In this document: positions 1 to 8,666 of the stretch, in pieces | How the letters are laid out: each line of letters begins with the position of its first letter | Numbering within the stretch: position 1 is the stretch's first letter | From: JAXGQD01 sp040766665 | GTDB lineage: Bacteria; Bacillota; Clostridia; Saccharofermentanales; Fastidiosipilaceae | Reading direction: 5' to 3' | Assembly: GCA_040766665.1 (NCBI GenBank) | Contig: JAXGQD010000005.1 | Coordinates: forward strand, 124,001-188,000 | DNA: 64,000 nucleotides | Notes under the pieces: model-generated | Database searches by the model: none | Seen by the model: only the letters and a program-made list of their open reading frames with translations | Told to the model about the DNA's origin: nothing | Made by a program: the position numbers and the translations under genes

Positions 1-291
1 GATTACCAAGATTTCATGGCCAAGCTCTTGAAGATGGAAAACTTACAGCTCATTTGTTTACCGGATACCGGTCAACAGTTTTTTGCGTATTTTTCGCTTT
101 ACCAAGCGCAGTCACGTGCACATATGGTTGAAAGCATGAGCGAAGCGGTTGGCTTGGCGCAGCGTCTCGCACCGCAAGGGAGCAGTGTACTCTTGTCACC
201 GGCGGCTTCCAGTTATCATCGCTATAAAGATTTTACGGAGCGCGGTCAAGATTTTATCAATGAAGTGCAGCGACTTTTGCCGAAAAACTGA
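1..291 (+). CDS. murD: MurD C-terminal end (UDP-N-acetylmuramoylalanine--D-glutamate ligase), 5' truncated
   Basis: The frame is open from base 1 and ends at a TGA at 289-291, so only the last 96 residues lie in the window. The segment VLLSPAASSYHRYKDF followed by TERGQDF matches the closing motif of Mur ligases of the MurD type (LLSPA-x-ASFD-x-F-x-FxxRG), which lies in the C-terminal domain that binds the incoming D-glutamate. The enzyme adds D-Glu to UDP-MurNAc-L-Ala in the cytoplasm during peptidoglycan synthesis. No catalytic P-loop is visible because it lies upstream. MurD is favoured over MurC, MurE or MurF by the spacing of the SPA and RG motifs. Confidence 0.8.
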   Translation, partial: DYQDFMAKLLKMENLQLICLPDTGQQFFAYFSLYQAQSRAHMVESMSEAVGLAQRLAPQGSSVLLSPAASSYHRYKDFTERGQDFINEVQRLLPKN

Positions 292-370
292 GCAATCTGC
301 AGAAACATCCCGTTTACAGCCATGAACATTGACTTTCAGGAGTGCTGATGTTAATATCGCGTGGTGCTAA

Positions 371-458
371 AAGGCAGCAGACAAAGGCTGCGGTACCAGC
401 GTTTAACACATTGGGATTGAAGTAGGCCCGCTGCAAGGCCGAAACATTTTGGTTAAAC
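371..458 (+). promoter_or_regulatory. Candidate S4-binding leader of rpsD
   Basis: The 225-base gap before rpsD contains nested complementary segments: GCAGC at 374-378 with GCTGC at 387-391, GTTTAAC at 401-407 with GTTAAAC at 452-458, and inside the latter GGCC at 425-428 with GGCC at 437-440. In Bacillus the S4 gene is autoregulated through a structured leader bound by S4. The arrangement here fits that role, but I did not check it against the Rfam model. Confidence 0.45.
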
Positions 459-516
459 ACCTCCGCATCAGATTTGTTTCATTTGCTGTTTATCTAAAAC
501 ACAAAGGAGGATACAT

Positions 517-1119
517 ATGGCACGTTACACAGGTCCTGTTTGGAAGAAATCCCGTCGTCTGGGTTTTTCCATTCTTGAAACAGGCAGAGAACTTCAAAGA
601 AGAGAATATGCACCCGGACAACATGGTCAGGGTCGTCGCGCAAAGATGTCCGAATACGGACTGCAGTTGCGCGAAAAACAGCGCATCCGTAATCTCTACG
701 GCTTGAGTGAAAAACAGTTCTACAACACCTACATTAAAGCCAGTAAATTACCCGGCGTGACCGGTACCAATTTCCTGGTGATGTTGGAGTCCCGTTTAGA
801 CAATGTCGTTTACCGCATGAATTTTGGCAGAACCAGAAGAGCCACACGTCAGCTCGTCAACCATGGTCATGTTTTGGTCGACGGTAAGAAAGTGGATATC
901 CCTTCTTTCCAGGTGAAACCCGGACAGATCATCGAACTGCGTGAGAAATCCCGCGGCATGTCTGTCGTTACAGACGCACTGGAAGCTTCGGTATCGACAC
1001 CCGAATTCGTCTCGGTTGACCAGGAAGCACGCAAGGGTACTTACGTCAGATATCCAGATCGTACGGAATTGAACGAAGACCTCGATGAATCCCTGGTCGT
1101 TGAGTTCTACTCCCGCTAA
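517..1119 (+). CDS. rpsD: 30S ribosomal protein S4
   Basis: A 200-residue protein, the usual length for Firmicutes S4, with a strong AAAGGAGG site 8 bases before the ATG. It nucleates 16S rRNA folding in the 30S body. The N-terminal region (MARYTGPVWKKSRRLG, then EYAPGQHGQ) lacks the zinc-binding cysteines found in some S4 proteins, so this is the C-minus form. The S4 RNA-binding domain lies at about residues 90-155 (LESRLDNVVYRMNFGRTR, VNHGHVLVDGK). It stands alone between a structured leader and a terminator, as is typical for rpsD in this group. Confidence 0.97.
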   Translation: MARYTGPVWKKSRRLGFSILETGRELQRREYAPGQHGQGRRAKMSEYGLQLREKQRIRNLYGLSEKQFYNTYIKASKLPGVTGTNFLVMLESRLDNVVYRMNFGRTRRATRQLVNHGHVLVDGKKVDIPSFQVKPGQIIELREKSRGMSVVTDALEASVSTPEFVSVDQEARKGTYVRYPDRTELNEDLDESLVVEFYSR

Positions 1120-1158
1120 TAGCAGCCGTTTCAGTAAATACATTTATTTCGCAGCACT

Positions 1159-1191
1159 CAATCCATGGCTCAGGTCGTGGATTGTTTTATT
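1159..1191 (+). terminator. Rho-independent terminator of rpsD
   Basis: CAATCCA at 1159-1165 pairs with TGGATTG at 1178-1184 and is followed by TTTTATT. It lies about 40 bases after the rpsD stop codon. Confidence 0.7.
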
Positions 1192-1248
1192 ATAAGAGAG
1201 ATTAGCCTCTGATAATTGAAACCTCAGCTTCTCAGGCAGGAGTCGATA

Positions 1249-2457
1249 ATGAAAAAATATTGGGCATTGTTTAAGAATACTTTGCGCAAGCAAGTGAAGA
1301 TAGAGCAACGCGACGACTATGGTGTCTTAAGCGCCATTGTCGGCAGTCTCTGCAACATTTTGCTATTTAGCAGCAAATTGCTCTTTGGTTTCATCAGCGG
1401 CTCAGTTGCGCTCATCGCTGACGGACTGAACAACTTGTCCGATCTCTTTTCGCAAGTGGTGACGTTAGTCAGTTTTAAGATATCTGCCAAACCCGCGGAC
1501 AAAAACCACCCTTATGGGCATGCAAGAGCGGAATATCTGGCAACCACACTGGTTTCCCTCTTAATTATCCTGATGGGTGTCGAACTCTTACGTTCGGCCT
1601 ATAACAGCCTAAATGAGAGTCAATTACCGCAAAGTAGCATCTATAGCATTATTGTCATCGTTCTATCAATCGCCATCAAATTATGGATGTATTTTTATAA
1701 TCATGCACTGGGGCTTAAGTTAAACTCCGATTTGCTCCTCGCCACGGCAAAAGACAGTCGCAACGACGTCTTGGCTACTTCCGCGGTACTGATTTCTGCT
1801 GTGGTCGGTATGCTCTTTAAAATCAATATCGATCCGTATGTCGGTGCGCTGGTCGCCGTCTTTGTCTTAAAAACAGGCGTCCAAATTCTCTTTGATATGG
1901 TGAACCGTCTGATGGGCAGTACGCCGGATCCGGAAATGTTTGTCGGGATTATTCGCCAGGTAAACAGCTACCCCGAAATCCTCTCGACGCACGACCTCTT
2001 AATCCATGAATACGGGCAGGCCAATATTTATGCATCCATCCATGTCTCCATGGATGCGGCTACGCCGCTGTCGGTCAGTCATGCAATAATCGACAAAATT
2101 GAAAGGGAAGTCTCTAAAGAATACGGGGTGAAACTCCTCATACACGTAGATCCGGAACGCCCCATGACGGTTGCCGAACAACGCGTGGTGAGACTTGTGC
2201 AAAACAGCGTCAGCCAGATCAACAGCCAGTACAGTATTCATGATTTTCAGTTTTTAGGTCATAATGCAGCCGGTCAAAGAGAGGTCTCTTTCGATGTGGT
2301 CATCCCTGATAAGGAAAAGGCAGAGATCGAAACTTTGCGTGCCCAAATCGAAAACAGCATAAAAGCACAGGAACCTGAATTGGAGCTGTATATCGACTTT
2401 GACCGCGCATATCAAAGGGTCAAGACAAAGAAGAGCGCTGCAACTTTAGAGCATTAA
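1249..2457 (+). CDS. Cation diffusion facilitator transporter, Mn-type signature
   Basis: This 402-residue protein is a CDF family metal/proton antiporter that exports divalent metal across the cytoplasmic membrane. The ATG at 1249 is preferred over an in-frame TTG at 1216 because CAGGAG precedes it. The metal site is read as N61-xxx-D65 in the second membrane helix (ADGLNNLSD) and D168-xxx-D172 in the fifth (AKDSRNDV). An N/D-D/D set, instead of the H/D set of Zn exporters, is characteristic of manganese CDFs such as MntE. A conserved HPYGHARAE loop begins at residue 86. Two cytoplasmic domains appear to follow, making it longer than the minimal family of about 300 residues. Manganese specificity is inferred from motif only. 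Confidence 0.85.
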   Translation: MKKYWALFKNTLRKQVKIEQRDDYGVLSAIVGSLCNILLFSSKLLFGFISGSVALIADGLNNLSDLFSQVVTLVSFKISAKPADKNHPYGHARAEYLATTLVSLLIILMGVELLRSAYNSLNESQLPQSSIYSIIVIVLSIAIKLWMYFYNHALGLKLNSDLLLATAKDSRNDVLATSAVLISAVVGMLFKINIDPYVGALVAVFVLKTGVQILFDMVNRLMGSTPDPEMFVGIIRQVNSYPEILSTHDLLIHEYGQANIYASIHVSMDAATPLSVSHAIIDKIEREVSKEYGVKLLIHVDPERPMTVAEQRVVRLVQNSVSQINSQYSIHDFQFLGHNAAGQREVSFDVVIPDKEKAEIETLRAQIENSIKAQEPELELYIDFDRAYQRVKTKKSAATLEH

Positions 2458-2474
2458 GCGCTCAATATTTGCTG

Positions 2475-3059
2475 CTAAATATTCTCTTCGACAAAAGTCT
2501 GAAGCATGCCGTCTTTCACTTTTTCCATGCTTTCTTTGCCTGCAAGTCGCTCTAAAAGGGCCAAAGCCAAATACAGGGAAGTAGCAGGACCACGGGAAGT
2601 TACGAGCTGACCGTCATCCACAATGATCTCCTCGACAAATTCTTTGTAATGTACTGTTTCCTCGACGCCCGGATAGCAGGTACCACGGAATTGTTTGGCT
2701 AAACCGGCCGCTTGCAGGGAGAGAGGACCGGCACAGATAGCAGAAAGCAAGACCCCTGCTTTTTCGCACTCCTGTAAATAGGCGATGACTTTGATATTTT
2801 CACTCAGGGTTTTGGCTGCCGGTAAGCCCCCGGGGAAGTAGAGTAAGCCGACTTCATTGGCCCAGGGCAGATTCTTGAGCAGCATGTCCGCTTGTACCGT
2901 AATGTTTTGGCCGGAAGTGACTGCTAAGTCGGCTTCCGTACTGACAGTGAACACCGGCCAGGCTGCGCGACGCAAAACATCGACGACCGTCAATGCTTCA
3001 ATGGTTTCGAAACCGTTGGCTAATAAGACATAGGCTGCTTTACGTTCGTTGTTTTCCAT
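2475..3059 (-). CDS. DJ-1/PfpI family protein
   Basis: A 194-residue protein of the DJ-1/PfpI glutamine-amidotransferase-like fold. The nucleophile elbow is SAICAGP with Cys109, and the acidic residue that lowers the Cys pKa in DJ-1 proteins is Glu18 (GFETIEA). Family members include ThiJ-like proteins, deglycases and YajL-like chaperones, so the substrate cannot be named. An AGGAGG site precedes the ATG. It follows the polyamine operon on the same strand after a gap of 35 bases, so it may be its last gene. It ends 17 bases from the convergent CDF transporter gene. Confidence 0.85.
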   Translation of the reverse strand: MENNERKAAYVLLANGFETIEALTVVDVLRRAAWPVFTVSTEADLAVTSGQNITVQADMLLKNLPWANEVGLLYFPGGLPAAKTLSENIKVIAYLQECEKAGVLLSAICAGPLSLQAAGLAKQFRGTCYPGVEETVHYKEFVEEIIVDDGQLVTSRGPATSLYLALALLERLAGKESMEKVKDGMLQTFVEENI

Positions 3060-3094
3060 GGTATTTCCTCCTGCACTGATTCGCTTTTCTTTAA

Positions 3095-4255
3095 CTATAA
3101 ACGACTTTTGAAGTCTGCGTATGAAAATTGTTTTAAAATTTCGTATTCGCCGGATGTTTTTTGCAAAACAATCGCCGGCAAATTGATGCCGTTAAAGGTG
3201 TTATTTTTAACCATGGTATAAATGGCCATATCACACAAGACCAAGCGTTCACCGACTTGCAGAGGCTCTTTGAAACTGTAGTCCCCGATGACATCACCGG
3301 CCAGACAAGTGGCACTGGATAAACGATAGGTAAAAGGCAATGCACCCGCCTCTGCGGCAGCGATGATCTTGGGACGGTAAGGCATCGCCAGAACATCAGG
3401 CATATGACATTCCGCTGAACTGTCCAATATAGCGATATTCATACCATTTTCAACGAAATCCAGAACTTCCGTAATCAGATAACCTGCATTCAGGGCGATG
3501 GCTTCTCCCGGTTCCAAATAGATTTCCAAGCCATAACGTTCGCGCAAACGCAGAATGGTTTTGACCAGTGTGTCTATGTCATAATCCGAGCGTGTGATAT
3601 GATGGCCGCCACCCAAATTAAGCCACTTCATCTGTGCTAAATATGGGCCGAATTTTTCTTCCAGTGCATCTACGGTCAGTACAAGGTCATCGCTGTTTTG
3701 CTCGCAGAGTGTATGCATATGAAAGCCCTCAAGCCCTGCCAACTCATCAGGCTCAAAGGCCGCTTTGACAACGCCTAGGCGTGAGAAGGGGGCACAGGGA
3801 TCATAGAGCGGCGTTGTCGTTTGCGTTTGACATTCGGGATTGAGGCGCAAACCCAGGGAATGCGCTTTACCGTGGTTCAAGGCCTGAGAGCGGTACTTGC
3901 GCAGTTGGGTAAATGAATTGAAGACAATATGATCTGTATATTCCAAGATTTCCGCAAATTCATCTTCACGGAAGGCCGGTGAAAAGACATGCGTTTCACG
4001 TCCCGGCATCTGCTCGTATCCCAGTCTGGCTTCGTGCAGGGAACTGGCGGTCGTCCCGGCAAGGTGCACGCCAATCAACGGATAGAGGTGATAGGCGGAG
4101 AAGGCTTTCTGGGCGAGTAAGATTTTTGCGCCTGATGCAGCGGCACATTGTTTTAAAATTTCCAGGTTATGCACGATTTTTGCTTCATCGATGACATAAG
4201 CAGGACTGGGAAGCTCGTAAAGATCCTCAAATAAGCGGCTAAGCTCGCTTTGCAT
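3095..4255 (-). CDS. nspC: Carboxynorspermidine/carboxyspermidine decarboxylase (CANSDC)
   Basis: A 386-residue PLP enzyme of the alanine-racemase-fold decarboxylases, related to diaminopimelate decarboxylase. The PLP lysine is K50 in LLAQKAFSAY. The NLGGGHH phosphate-binding loop, an EPGEA motif and the CLAGDVIGDYSF segment typical of CANSDC are present. CANSDC removes CO2 from carboxyspermidine or carboxynorspermidine to give the final triamine. It lies directly downstream of the dehydrogenase that makes its substrate (38-base gap), which supports the assignment over a lysine-pathway decarboxylase. The length matches the family. Confidence 0.9.
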   Translation of the reverse strand: MQSELSRLFEDLYELPSPAYVIDEAKIVHNLEILKQCAAASGAKILLAQKAFSAYHLYPLIGVHLAGTTASSLHEARLGYEQMPGRETHVFSPAFREDEFAEILEYTDHIVFNSFTQLRKYRSQALNHGKAHSLGLRLNPECQTQTTTPLYDPCAPFSRLGVVKAAFEPDELAGLEGFHMHTLCEQNSDDLVLTVDALEEKFGPYLAQMKWLNLGGGHHITRSDYDIDTLVKTILRLRERYGLEIYLEPGEAIALNAGYLITEVLDFVENGMNIAILDSSAECHMPDVLAMPYRPKIIAAAEAGALPFTYRLSSATCLAGDVIGDYSFKEPLQVGERLVLCDMAIYTMVKNNTFNGINLPAIVLQKTSGEYEILKQFSYADFKSRL

Positions 4256-4293
4256 GTCAAATCAACTCGTTTATTCTTGAATCGTCAGAACGA

Positions 4294-5499
4294 TTAATTC
4301 GCCAGTAAAACCGGGTCGAAATCTTCAATCCAGGGCAAGCCGTACTGATTGAGTGCCGCCATAAAGGGATCCGGATCAAATTCTTCGACATTAAACACAC
4401 CGGGTTTTTGCCATTGACCGTTGGCCACCAACATCGTGCCAATCATCGCAGGTACACCCGTGGTGTAGGAGATGGCTTGCGAACCGACTTCACGGTAGGC
4501 TTCCTGATGGTCGCAGACATTGTAAACATAGTATTTGCGTTCCTGACCGTCTTTCATACCTTGGAAAATACAGCCGATATTGGTCTTGCCCACTGTTCGG
4601 GGACCTAAAGAGGCAGGGTCGGGTAATAAGGCTTTGAGGAATTGCACCGGCACAATGGGCCGACCCTCATACATGATTGGTTCAATGGAGGTCATACCGA
4701 CATTTTCCAGGACTTTTAAGTGATTGAGGTAGTTTTGCGAAAAGGTCATCCAGAAGCGGATTTTTTCGATGCCATTGATGTTTTTAGCCAAGGACTCCAT
4801 TTCTTCGTGGTGCAGGAGATAGATATCTTTCACGCCGACCTGATCGAAGTCATAAGTCTGTTTGATGGATAAAGCTTCGGTTTCGATGAACTCACCGTTT
4901 TCGAAATAACTGCCGGGTGCGGTAATCTCACGAATATTAATCTCGGGATTAAAGTTAGTGGCAAAAGGATAGCCGTGGTCCCCGCCGTTACAGTCCAAAA
5001 TATCAATTTGACGAATGGTGTCAAAGTATTGTTTCTGAGCGTAAGCAGAAAATACGCCGGTGACACCTGGATCGAAGCCGGAACCCAGTAAAGCCGTGAT
5101 CCCGGCTTCTTTAAAGCGATCGTGGTAGGCCCACTGCCATTTATACTCGAATTTGGCGGTGTCCAGCGGTTCATAATTGGCGGTGTCGACGTAATGTTTT
5201 TTTGTTTCCAAACAGGCATCCATGATGCTTAGGTCCTGATAGGGCAGGGCCAGATTCAAAACCACGTCCGGATTATAGGCTTTAATCAGCTCTACGGTTT
5301 CGTTGACTTGGTCGGCATCCAACTGCGCGGTTTCAATCGACATTGCACCCTTTTTATCCAATTCCGCCTTCAACGCATCGCATTTGGACTTGGTGCGCGA
5401 AGCAATCATCAAGCCGTCAAAGCTCGCGTTGTTTTGCACGATTTTATGGGCTGCCACACCGGCCACACCGCCGGCACCGATCAATAATACTTTACTCAT
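4294..5499 (-). CDS. Carboxynorspermidine/carboxyspermidine dehydrogenase (CASDH, saccharopine dehydrogenase-like)
   Basis: A 401-residue protein that opens with a dinucleotide-binding loop, VLLIGAGGVAG, of the saccharopine dehydrogenase family. CASDH condenses aspartate beta-semialdehyde with putrescine (or diaminopropane), using NADPH, to give the carboxylated triamine. The family also contains true saccharopine reductases, but the pairing with CANSDC and the location in a polyamine operon decide the call. It starts 4 bases after the speB stop. The substrate could also be agmatine, as in the carboxyaminopropylagmatine route known from some bacteria; sequence alone does not separate these. 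Confidence 0.87.
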   Translation of the reverse strand: MSKVLLIGAGGVAGVAAHKIVQNNASFDGLMIASRTKSKCDALKAELDKKGAMSIETAQLDADQVNETVELIKAYNPDVVLNLALPYQDLSIMDACLETKKHYVDTANYEPLDTAKFEYKWQWAYHDRFKEAGITALLGSGFDPGVTGVFSAYAQKQYFDTIRQIDILDCNGGDHGYPFATNFNPEINIREITAPGSYFENGEFIETEALSIKQTYDFDQVGVKDIYLLHHEEMESLAKNINGIEKIRFWMTFSQNYLNHLKVLENVGMTSIEPIMYEGRPIVPVQFLKALLPDPASLGPRTVGKTNIGCIFQGMKDGQERKYYVYNVCDHQEAYREVGSQAISYTTGVPAMIGTMLVANGQWQKPGVFNVEEFDPDPFMAALNQYGLPWIEDFDPVLLAN

Positions 5500-5503
5500 G
5501 TGT

Positions 5504-6362
5504 TTACCTCTTTTCCAAAATAGTGATGATGAATTCTCTTACCAGTTTTATGGCTAAGGCAGTTGAACGCCCACTGCTGTCTATGGCAGGACTCAATTCA
5601 TTGATATCGGCAGCGATGATGTTTTTCCCTCTGACAGTCTCCAACATTCGGATGATATCGTTGAAGCGCATGCCACCGGCTTCCTGCGTGCCGGTACCCG
5701 GCAGTTCTGCAGGATCGAGCACATCAAGATCAAATGTTAAGTAGATTGGACGGTCAGCGATTTTCGTTAACGCTTCAGATAAGCGTCCAAAATGAAAGGG
5801 GCAAAAGAAAAGATGTTCTTTCGCCCAGGCAAATTCCGCTCTTTCCCCGGATCGAATGCCGAAGGAGAAGATGCGTTCGTCACCCAGCAAATCCCAGCAA
5901 CGCCGGATCACAGAAGCGTGCGAAAGGGTCTCTCCTAAATATTCATCCCTTAAATCGGTATGAGCATCGAAATGTAATAAAACAAGATCAGGGTAATATT
6001 TCAAAGCGGCTTTCACAGTGGCCAAGGTGATTAAATGCTCTCCACCCAGCATCAGGAATTTTTTGTCATCCTTCAAGAAATCATCAGCCGTGCTTTCAAT
6101 CTGCTCTAATGCTTTGCCGCTGTTTCCGAAGGGCAGTTCCAAGTCACCGACATCACAAACCCGATAATCTTCCAAATCAGCGTCCAGGTAAGGAGTAGGT
6201 TTCGATACCGAAACTTTCCTGACGGATGGCATTGGGGCCGAAGCGCGCGCCGGGACGAAATGAGGTGGTTCCGTCGAAAGGAGCGCCAAACAGCACAAGC
6301 TCAGCTTTGGCATAATCACTGTCACAAACAATAAAAGTGGATTGATTGGGTGCTTTATGCAT
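5504..6362 (-). pseudogene. speB: Agmatinase (SpeB), one frameshift
   Basis: An ureohydrolase that splits agmatine into putrescine and urea. The N-terminal part (from the ATG at 6362: GAPFDGTTSFRPGARFGP) and the rest, from about 6195 down, are in different frames. The break falls in the conserved GIETYSPYLD segment at about 6186-6196, where 2 bases appear missing or 1 extra. The Mn ligand motifs are intact: GGEH, HFDAHTDLRDEY and TFDLDVLDP. The ATG overlaps the end of speE by 8 bases, so the genes are coupled. Because all motifs survive, a sequence error is more likely than a dead gene. It might act on aminopropylagmatine instead of agmatine. Confidence 0.85.
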
Positions 6363-7209
6363 GTTCCAGTTGCTCCTTTACGTAGTTGGGCAAGGCAAAA
6401 GCCCCGCGATGTAAGTCCGTATTGTAGTATTTGGTCTTTAAGCCCAATTCATTCCAGCGCTCGGCTTGTAAGTCAAGAATGGGATCTCTGCCTTTGGAGG
6501 CAAAACCAAAGAGCCAATGACCGGAAGGGTAAGTCGGAATATGAGCCTGATAGACCGCACAAACAGGGAAGAGTTTCTTCAGGATGCGGTGCGCGCGGTG
6601 CATGGCCATCACATACTCATCATAGAAAGTGCTCTCGTGTTGGTTAATTAAAATACCGCCTTCATTAAGAGCATTATAACAGCTGCCGTAGAACTCATTG
6701 GTGAAGAGGCCTTCTCCGGGACCGAAGGGATCCGTGGAGTCCACGATGACCAGGTCATAGGCCGCAGTCTTGTTGCGGACAAAACGCACCCCATCTTCGA
6801 AGTGAATTTGAACGCGCGGGTCATCGAGCTTGGAAGCCAATTGCGGTAGGTATTCCTGACAGGCGGACACGACATCCTCATCGATTTCAACCATGTCGAT
6901 ATGTTCGATTTGTTCGTAGCGTGTCAACTCGCGGATGGTTCCGCCGTCACCGGCACCAATGACCAGCACACGCTGCGTATCCGGGTTAACCGCCAGCGGT
7001 ACATGACTGATCATCTCGTGGTAGATAAACTCGTCTTTTTCGGTGCACATCAGGTAGCCATCGAGGACGAGGATTTTGCCGAACTCTTCTGTCTCATAAA
7101 TGGCTATTTCCTGAAAGTCGCTTTGTGCCATGTAGAGCTCACGCAGCACTTTCATGGAAAAACGCACGGTCGGTGTATGTGCCTCGGTAAACCAGAGATC
7201 CGCTTTCAT
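6355..7209 (-). CDS. speE: Spermidine synthase
   Basis: A 284-residue aminopropyltransferase that moves the aminopropyl group of decarboxylated S-adenosylmethionine to putrescine. The SAM-like nucleotide site is seen as VLVIGAGDGGTIRE with the acidic VEIDEDV, and the catalytic region as VDSTDPFGPGEGLF. The N-terminal small beta domain (WFTEAHTPTVRFSMKV) is typical. AAAGGA precedes the ATG. It lies between speA (12 bases upstream) and speB (overlapping), and uses the product of SpeD encoded at the head of the operon. Confidence 0.95.
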   Translation of the reverse strand: MKADLWFTEAHTPTVRFSMKVLRELYMAQSDFQEIAIYETEEFGKILVLDGYLMCTEKDEFIYHEMISHVPLAVNPDTQRVLVIGAGDGGTIRELTRYEQIEHIDMVEIDEDVVSACQEYLPQLASKLDDPRVQIHFEDGVRFVRNKTAAYDLVIVDSTDPFGPGEGLFTNEFYGSCYNALNEGGILINQHESTFYDEYVMAMHRAHRILKKLFPVCAVYQAHIPTYPSGHWLFGFASKGRDPILDLQAERWNELGLKTKYYNTDLHRGAFALPNYVKEQLEHA

Positions 7210-7221
7210 AATTTTCCTTTC

Positions 7222-8655
7222 TTATACAGGTCGCAGTACATCCACGGTATTGATGTAATGCATCTCCATATCCTGTGTGCCGGTCATGAATGAGCCCTTA
7301 TCCTTTGGCATAGTCGATGTAGTCCAATATATCCTGTAAGCAGGCTCGCCCGAGCAAGAATGGGGATAACCGGGTAGCACATGACAAATTCGGCCGAGAT
7401 TTCACCCAGGCTCGCTTCACGCCGCATGGCTTTGACTGGCAAAAGAAAGCCTGCTGTGGGGGCATAACGACTTCAGGACTGATGTATTCCTGCGTTAATG
7501 ATGCCGGTTTTCGCCGGCATAGCCGCTTGATTTCGGCCAGTGCAGTGATAAGCCGTTCCAGCTCCAGGGCACGGTCTCCGGCTGAAATGATGGCCAGGAT
7601 ATTGCCCATAGTCGCCGAATTCGATCTGGATGTCGTATTCATCGCGCAGAATGTCGTAGACTTCAACACCGCCAGACTGATATCGCGCGTGTGCACGGAG
7701 AGTTTGGTGCGATCAAAGTCATAAAATGCTGCTGCATCGCGATAACGTCGCCGAAAGCGATATAATCGCCGATTTTATTAATTTCCGTACGGGCATAAGC
7801 GGCAAATCCGACGGTCTGGCGGTAGATCTTTTTTCCGGTTAAGAGAAAGATCTGCGTGCCAAATCCAGCGATTAAAAGATAATTGGCAGATGTGGTTTGG
7901 GTGAGGTTGATCACCTGATGAATGTGACCGACGCTCATCGAGGGACCGGCTAAGAGCAAAGAGGATTGGGTCAGGGACCCACCCGTTTTATGCATCGAAA
8001 CGGCGGCTAAATCGCAGCCGCAAGCCATCGCGGAAATAGGTAAATTGTCCCCGAAATAGAAGTGTGCCAATATGGGCTTCATCCACCAGCACGCGGATGT
8101 CGATGGGCTAAATCGGTGATAGCCCAGGCAAATCGGAGCAGACGCCGTAATACGGGATTGTTGATCAGCACCGCTAACCGCGTGCGGCAATCGCCGCAGC
8201 GACATCCTCGACACGCATGCCGAGCGGGATGCCCAGGGTTTCATTCAGCCCCGGATTGACATAAATGGGAATCGCGCCGTTGACGACCAGCGCATTGATG
8301 GCGGAACGATGCACATTGCGCGGCATGATCAGCTTTTCTCCGGCTTGCACCGTTGACCAAATCATCGCCTGCACGCCCCGGTGGTGCCGCTCACCATAAA
8401 GAAGGCATGAGAGGCACCAAAGGCTTCGGCTGCCAGGGTCTTGGGCTTCCGCGATAACGGAAGAAGGATGAATGAGGTTGTCGAGGGGTTTTGAGAATTG
8501 ACATCCGCCGCCAGACAGTCCTGCCCCAGAAATGCGCTCAGCTCTGTACTGCCGCGGCCTTTATGTCCCGGAACATCAAAGCGCACGATGCGTTTACGCC
8601 GATAATCGCGCAGGGCTTCAAATAATGGGGCTTTGCGCTGCGATAACTCTTGCAT
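7222..8655 (-). pseudogene. speA: Arginine/lysine/ornithine decarboxylase (SpeA-like), multiple frameshifts
   Basis: A fold-type I PLP decarboxylase. All the family blocks can be read in order but in changing frames: PLFEALRDY and PGHKGRG at the N-terminus, AAEAFGASHAFFMVSGTTG, IMPRNVHRSAIN, the PLP-lysine motif SMHKTGGSLTQSS, LTQTTSANYLL, NILAIISAGD, EIKR and PEVVMPP, ending at a TAA at 7222-7224. The span of 1434 bases equals the usual family length of about 480 residues, so the gene is not truncated. At least five single-base indels break it, some in C or G runs (8375-8379, about 8490). Agmatinase in the same operon points to arginine as substrate. I suspect read errors rather than decay. 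Confidence 0.85.
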
Positions 8656-8666
8656 ACGCGCTTCCG

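Noticed and set aside
2458..2482. AATATTT/AAATATT repeat between the CDF and DJ-1 genes as terminator
   Set aside because: The stem is AT-only, has no T run and enters the DJ-1 stop codon.
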